DNA of 64,000 nt from Molossus alvarezi (taxonomy: Eukaryota; Chordata; Mammalia; Chiroptera; Molossidae). The position numbers and the translations under genes are program-made. Within the stretch, counting starts at the first letter, position 1. Every line of letters begins with the position of its first letter. The notes beneath the pieces were generated by a model. It saw only the letters and a program-made list of their open reading frames with translations, had not been told where the DNA came from and did no database searches. Shown here piece by piece: positions 59,340 to 64,000 of this stretch. The DNA lies in the NCBI GenBank assembly GCA_037176705.1, contig CM073898.1:22242488-22306487 (forward strand), in the 5' to 3' direction.

Positions 59340-60575
59340 TAAAAAATCATATGACCATCTATTCCATCAGCTGCAGGAATAATGATAAATTCAAAATCCA
59401 TGTTTGATCAAAACACAAACACATACTCTTATGTTAGCAAACTAGGGACAGAAGAAAACTTTTTAAATTTCATAAACCTCATCTATAAGAAACCTAAAAC
59501 AAGCATTACTGATATTATAAGTGTTCCTGTTAAATCCAGGAACCATATAAGACGCCTGCTATCAGTACTGCTGTTTGACATTGTGCTGAACACTCCCTCA
59601 GGTTTCTCACCTTTGGCACTGCTGCTCTAGACCAGCACTTCTTCGCTGTGAGGTGCTGACTTGTGTACTGCAGGACATTTAGAGGCATCTCTGGCTCTGA
59701 TCACTCGGCATGACGAACTTCCCCTAGTCATGACTATCAAGAATGTCTCTAGACATTGACAGATGGCCCCTGGAGTGTGAAAACTGTACCCCATTTATCA
59801 CTACTGATTTATCAGACAAGGCAAAAAATACAAATTATAAAAATATTGGAAAGGAACAGAAACTATTTTCATATTATATAATTGGTATAGTCAATTAAAA
59901 TATATTCAGAAAAAGCATAATCCCAATAGTATCTAAAACTATATGATGCTTACTAATTCACTTAAGAAGAAATCTCCACAGTGGTGACAATTACAATTCT
60001 TAACATAAGAGAAATTGAACATGGATAAAAAGGTATCAATATATTGAAAGATTAGTTATACAGTACTCAATCTACAAATTTAAAGCAAGCCCAATCAACA
60101 TATTGGTATACACATGTAAAAATAAAACTGGAAAAAATGGACAACTATAGCTAAGAACATTTTAAACAAAACAATGATGGATAATTTACCCTGTTAGGTG
60201 TCAGAATACTCTGTAAAACTATAATAAATCAATCAATATGAAATTGCCTTTGGTTCATGCTGCAACGTAAATGAACCTTGAAAACATGCTGAGTAAAGGA
60301 GTCAAGCACAATGGTCACACACTACATTATTTCATTCATATGAAATGTCCAGAATAGGTTAATCAATAGAGATAGAAAATGCATTATTTGTTGCCAGGGT
60401 CAGGAAGTAGAGGGAATGGAGACTGGGTCTTGTGTTTCTTATGGGGGTAATGAAAATGTCCTGAAATTAGATAGTGATGATGGGTAGTTGGAGGATTCTG
60501 CGAATACTCAAACCCACTGAGTTGTACACTTTAAAAAGATAAATTTTATGTTATGTAAATTACATTACAATAAGG
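59340..60575 (+). mobile_element. Ancient L1, ORF2 middle to 3' end
   Basis: 'atatgaccatctattccatc', 'agcaaactagggacagaaga' and 'ctgctgtttgacattgtgct' are ORF2 sequence. 'gttgccagggtcaggaagta', 'cactgagttgtacactttaa' and 'gataaattttatgttatgta' are the 3' UTR and end. A MER20 (59599-59806) and a SINE at its tail interrupt it. Non-functional. Confidence 0.87.
59599..59806 (-). mobile_element. MER20 hAT-Charlie element inside L1
   Basis: 'caggtttctcacctttggca', 'gtactgcaggacatttagag', 'gaatgtctctagacattgac' and 'agatggcccctggagtgtga' are reversed MER20, close to full length. The host L1 resumes beyond. Confidence 0.87.
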
Positions 60576-60589
60576 CTATTATTATTTTT

Positions 60590-60790
60590 TTTTTTTACTG
60601 ATTTTACAGAGAGAGGAAGGGAGAGAGAGAGAAAGAGAGAGAGAAACATTGTTAGGAGAGAACATCAATTGACTGCTTCCTGCATGCTCCCCACTGAGGA
60701 CTGGGCATGTGCCCTGACCAACCGGGAATCAAACTGGCAACATCTTGGTGCATGGGTCGATGCTTAATCAGTGAGCCACACTGGCCAGGC
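60590..60790 (-). mobile_element. Ves SINE, short-tail subtype
   Basis: Minus strand: 'gcctggccagtgtggctcac', 'gttggtcagggcacatgccc', 'ctcagtggggagcatgcagg', CT stretch. Flanks 'ctattattatttt' (from 60576) and 'ctattattttt' (from 60793) are the likely duplication. Confidence 0.93.
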
Positions 60791-60865
60791 AACTATTATT
60801 TTTAAAAAGCATAAAATTGGCACAGAAATAGACAAATGGCTTATAAAATAAGTCCAGTAATCTAT

Positions 60866-61075
60866 AGATTGTGTGTATATATTATGTATATTGCATACAT
60901 AATATACAGGTATATATAACATGTAATATATAGCATATGTAATATGCATGTATATATAATATACTGCATATACATGCATATTATATATGCAATATACATA
61001 GCACTTAAACACATACCTATGATACATATGTATATATAATATATCATGCATATTATGTTATATATTTATTCTCTA
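60866..61075. repeat. AT-rich palindromic simple repeat
   Basis: Imperfect (TATA/TGCA/ATAC) units with many self-complementary words such as 'tgcatatacatgcatatta'. Both strands are open over this tract only because it lacks stops. Confidence 0.9.
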
Positions 61076-61420
61076 GAAATTATGTATTATATGTAGAGAG
61101 TTATTAATAATATTGGTATTGTCATTCCATGGGGGCAAATATGAAGTACCAATAAATTATGTTGTGATAATTGATTATCTGTCAGGAAAAAGAAAACTGT
61201 TTACCTACCTCTTATCATTCTCAAGTAAAACATATTAGATTGAAAGATAAATATTTAAAAACTCAATAGCAGAAAGTAAAGGTAAACAATATGTGTATAA
61301 GCATAGGAGTATGCAAAGTTTTCTTATGCAAGTCCCAAAATACAAAAGTCATAATAGAAAACAAGAAGTCAGCCTTAAAACTTAAAACTGTAAAAAATAT
61401 AGAAAATTAAAAGACAAGAC

Positions 61421-61490
61421 AAGCCAGTGTGGCCCAGTGAATTGAGTGTTTTCCCATGGACTGAGAGGTCCCGGTGATTGTATATTGTCT
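61421..61490 (+). mobile_element. Ves SINE head only, 3'-truncated
   Basis: 'aagccagtgtggcccagtga', 'gactgagaggtcccggtgat' is the tRNA-like head of a Ves element, with the body and tail missing. Confidence 0.65.
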
Positions 61491-61734
61491 TTTGATCGAA
61501 TATTAAAATGACTAGGTAGATAGATTGATAGAAAGATAGTAAGAAATACTGGGAATATGAACACTTTCATTCATAGAGAACTATTTAACATGTGCACCAA
61601 AGTATGCAATTTGCATATATTGTAATACCATCTGCAATACTGAAGGATTTAGAAACAAACTTGGAACATTATACTTTTTTCAAGATAACTGTAAAAATAT
61701 TTATTGAATATGAATTTCTAGAAACTGATCACTT

Positions 61735-62135
61735 CCTCATCAAGAGAGAGTCTATTCACCTCCCCTTAAATCTGCACTGGATATATGACTTCACTGACTA
61801 GTGTCCTGTGAACCTGAGTCTACTCGACTTCCTGGTTGGTCATGTTTCTTGGGACATTTACCCTTGGAACCCAGCATGCTGTGAGAAAGGCCATAGCATC
61901 TGGAGAGACCCACATGGAAAACAACTGAGGTCTTAGCCAACAGTCATCACCAACTTGCCAACCATGTGGATGAGTCATTAGTCAGAGTACCCCAGCTGAT
62001 GCCACATGGTATATAGAAAACTCTTCTCACCAAGCTCTTTCCAAGTTACAGATTTGTGAACCAACAAAATGATTATTGTTGCATTAAATCACTTAGTTTT
62101 AGGGTAGTTTGTTATATAACAATAGACATCAAGAA
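61735..62135 (+). mobile_element. MLT1-type LTR (ERVL-MaLR)
   Basis: 'cccttaaatctgcactggat', 'gagacccacatggaaaacaa', 'taccccagctgatgccacat' and 'ttttagggtagtttgttata' follow the MLT1 layout to its 3' end near 'caatagacatcaagaata'. Confidence 0.82.
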
Positions 62136-62139
62136 TATA

Positions 62140-62212
62140 ACCTCACATTTTATTAAATGGAAAATGATTATCCTATAGTATGTAATACTATACGACCCCT
62201 TAAAAGAATTAG

Positions 62213-62247
<35 letters not shown>

Positions 62248-62620
62248 GAGAGAGAACGTGAGAGAGACATGGACAGATTTTGAAATATACTGTTAAGTGA
62301 CAAAATCCAGTTGCACAACAATACTTTACTACAGCATTCATGTCCACCTTGTTCCCCCAAAATATCTATTTCTAAATGTGCTTACATGTATACACATAGA
62401 AAACAGTAGAAACGTCATGGAGGGCATTTTTTAAAATCTGATTTTATTAAAAGTTTACAGTGAAGTGAACTGGTATGTTGCTTTTAGAATTAAAAATAAT
62501 TTAGAGCAATAAAAATACCTGGAAGTAAATGGCAAAAGTCTACAGGAATGCATAGTTGCAGTGTGGATGAAGGAGGGGGATGGAGACCTTACATTTTCTA
62601 ATAGTGTATAAGGATTTGGG
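62140..62620 (+). mobile_element. Ancient L1 3' end
   Basis: 'atatactgttaagtgacaaa', 'gttgcacaacaatactttac' and 'gagggggatggagaccttac' match an L1ME-type 3' end. A (TG)n tract is inside. Confidence 0.6.
62214..62245. repeat. (GT)n microsatellite
   Basis: About fifteen to sixteen GT units. Confidence 0.97.
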
Positions 62621-62799
62621 TTCCAGGACCTCTGACTGATTCCTCCTCCATCTGAAGTCAAAGCATCACCAAAATGCTTGCCATCCCTCCTGGAGCTGCT
62701 TTGTTCCTCTCTTTAGAAGGACACGTCCTATGCAATGTGTGATCAGACCTTTAAATTTCCCTTATTATGAAATAAATAAAAACAATTCTTTTGATGCAT

Positions 62800-63010
62800 G
62801 TTTTAAAATATGTTTTTATTGATTATTTTAGAGAGAGGAAGGGAAAGAGAGATAGAAACATGTGAGAGGGAAACATCTATTAGCTGCCTCCTGCACGCCC
62901 CCTACTGGGGATGGAGCCTGCAACCCCGGGCATGTGCCCTGATTGGGAATCGAACCGGGACCTCTCAGTCCATGGGACGATGCTCAATCCACTGAGCCAC
63001 ATGGGCTGCA
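62800..63010 (-). mobile_element. Ves SINE, short-tail subtype
   Basis: Minus strand: 'tgcagcccatgtggctcagt', 'ggttcgattcccaatcaggg', 'cagtagggggcgtgcaggag', CT stretch and A-rich tail. The duplication 'cttttgatgcat' is perfect (62788-62799 and 63011-63022). Confidence 0.95.
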
Positions 63011-63022
63011 CTTTTGATGCAT

Positions 63023-63319
63023 TTTATTACAATAATCAGAACATAGTTGCTACATGAACTTGCTTATTTAATTATTTCTACTAATATCAGCAATTCCTTT
63101 TCCTTTCTTGGCTGCAAACACATACCAACAAATTCTTATTCATCTATATTCTGGGGAATCTTCACTCCAAGCACAAAACCCTCTTTATTTTATATCAGAG
63201 ACATTCACTTTGATCACTAGCACTAAATTTATTGATTTATGATTCTCTTATTCTCTTTGGTGACCTAAAATATAATATCAACATCAACATTGTAATAAAA
63301 TAACCATCCCAAAGATCAC
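63023..63319. other. Non-coding, no recognised feature
   Basis: AT-rich unique sequence. Confidence 0.35.
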
Positions 63320-63450
63320 TAAAAATTAAGGAGAACTTCAGTGATTTGCTCAAATACACAAACTAGGGAGTAAGAGAGCCAAGGTTTGAACCCGGGTCTC
63401 TGACCCTCAAACCCAGCAGTCTTAGCCAATATGTTATCTCTCCTGTTGGA
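63320..63450 (-). mobile_element. MIR fragment
   Basis: 'tcagtgatttgctcaaatac', 'gagagccaaggtttgaaccc', 'gggtctctgaccctcaaacc' is the reverse MIR 5' half. Confidence 0.8.
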
Positions 63451-64000
63451 CTCATACTCCTGCATGAAAATATGTCTGCACCTCCTCTGGGAGGACTCCT
63501 TAAAAACCTCCCTAATTCCTGGCCTCTCCTTTGTCTATTACCATAGCAGTTTCTCACCTGGTGTCCACCACAGGAACCTGAGACCTGAGGTTCCAACTGC
63601 TTCTCTCAGTTCCCCACCTTCTTCTTTACCGTATTGCCACTAATATATCAGATGGCAACCTCATTACCTCAGTTCCCATTTGGGTCGTTTACATTTAAGT
63701 CTATACACTTAGAATGTGCGAGGCTCAGTATTTAATAGAAGAAAGTGTCATATGTCCAAATTCTGGACTTGGCTTGATGCATAAGATTATAGCTTATTCA
63801 TTTATGTGACCTGCATTGTCTTTTTTGAATCTCAAAAATCCATGACTGTGCACCCTTAAAGAAAACAAACTTTTGCATACAAAACCATCTCACATCTAAG
63901 CTACAGTTTAGTTTTTCACCTTCTCCCTAAAACATATATGACTTAATGTGTGCTTTCACTAATGCACTTCTTAGTTTTTTAAAACCTGTTGATTAATTAC
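63451..64000. other. Non-coding, no recognised feature
   Basis: Unique sequence to the window end. Two overlapping short frames on opposite strands (63363-63596, 63431-63643) have no support. Confidence 0.4.

Larger units (their letters stand above)
60793..61700 (+). mobile_element. Ancient L1 ORF2 fragments
   Basis: 'attggcacagaaatagacaa' (60826) and 'aggagtatgcaaagttttct' (61305) match ORF2, with weaker matches at 61560-61690. An AT-rich tract and a SINE scrap split it. Confidence 0.55.

Noticed and set aside
1..64000. CRISPR arrays, bacterial operons, integrons or phage modules
   Set aside because: No regularly spaced direct repeats, no coding density and an unmistakably mammalian repeat content.

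Overview
The window looks like AT-rich, gene-poor nuclear DNA from a bat. The main evidence is about 18 copies of tRNA-derived SINEs of the bat Ves type. They have a head reading like 'ctggccggtttggctcag', a B-box-like 'gggttcgattcc', and either a tail carrying 'cctcgggtgagg' or a tail ending near 'aatcaataaa'. Many are bounded by 12-16 bp target-site duplications that can be read directly. The other repeats are general placental-mammal families: L1, L2, MIR, MLT1-type LTRs, MER20 and Tigger/MER2. Both SINE tail types fit a yangochiropteran bat. I would not name the family or species from this sequence.

I find no protein-coding gene, tRNA, rRNA or CRISPR array. No open frame is longer than 142 codons, and the longest ones lie in LTRs, in SINE or purine-rich sequence read backwards, or in degraded L1 ORF2. 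The window is therefore intergenic or deep intronic. Two unique segments have paired splice-site-like signals (44904-44963 and 15149-15423) and are offered only as hypotheses.

Layout. 1-6.1 kb: SINE-, L1- and MLT1-rich. 6.1-11 kb: mostly unique, with MIRs. 11-12.1 kb: a bat-lineage solo LTR, then a SINE with a clear duplication. 13.5-14.9 kb: an L1 with the layout of a 5'-inverted (twin-primed) insertion. 15-24 kb: unique sequence with MIR, L2, an L1 3' end and a MER20 carrying a TG microsatellite, then a CpG-rich patch at 23.0-23.6 kb. 25-29 kb: MLT1, MIR, L2 and a SINE inside a MIR. 29.3-32.2 kb: an old antisense L1 containing a SINE and a younger sense L1. 32.5-32.9 kb: a recent 190-bp tandem duplication. 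34.5-37 kb: three LTRs, a SINE and an L1 scrap, including a second copy of the 11-kb LTR. 38-41.9 kb: L1, Tigger, SINE and MIR pieces. 44-48.4 kb: an ancient repeat family, an old L1 tail and SINEs. 49.3-51.4 kb: an ancient L1 5' part interrupted by two inverted SINEs. 52-53.2 kb: a nearly complete Tigger/MER2 element and a good L2. 54.6-59 kb: mostly unique. 59.3-63 kb: a dense L1/MER20/SINE/MLT1 pile-up with AT-rich simple repeat.

Nothing here works together as a pathway or system. The interest is in the transposon stratigraphy. Repeat family names come from recognition of consensus sequences and need a RepeatMasker run to confirm. Family boundaries are approximate except where a duplication is stated.
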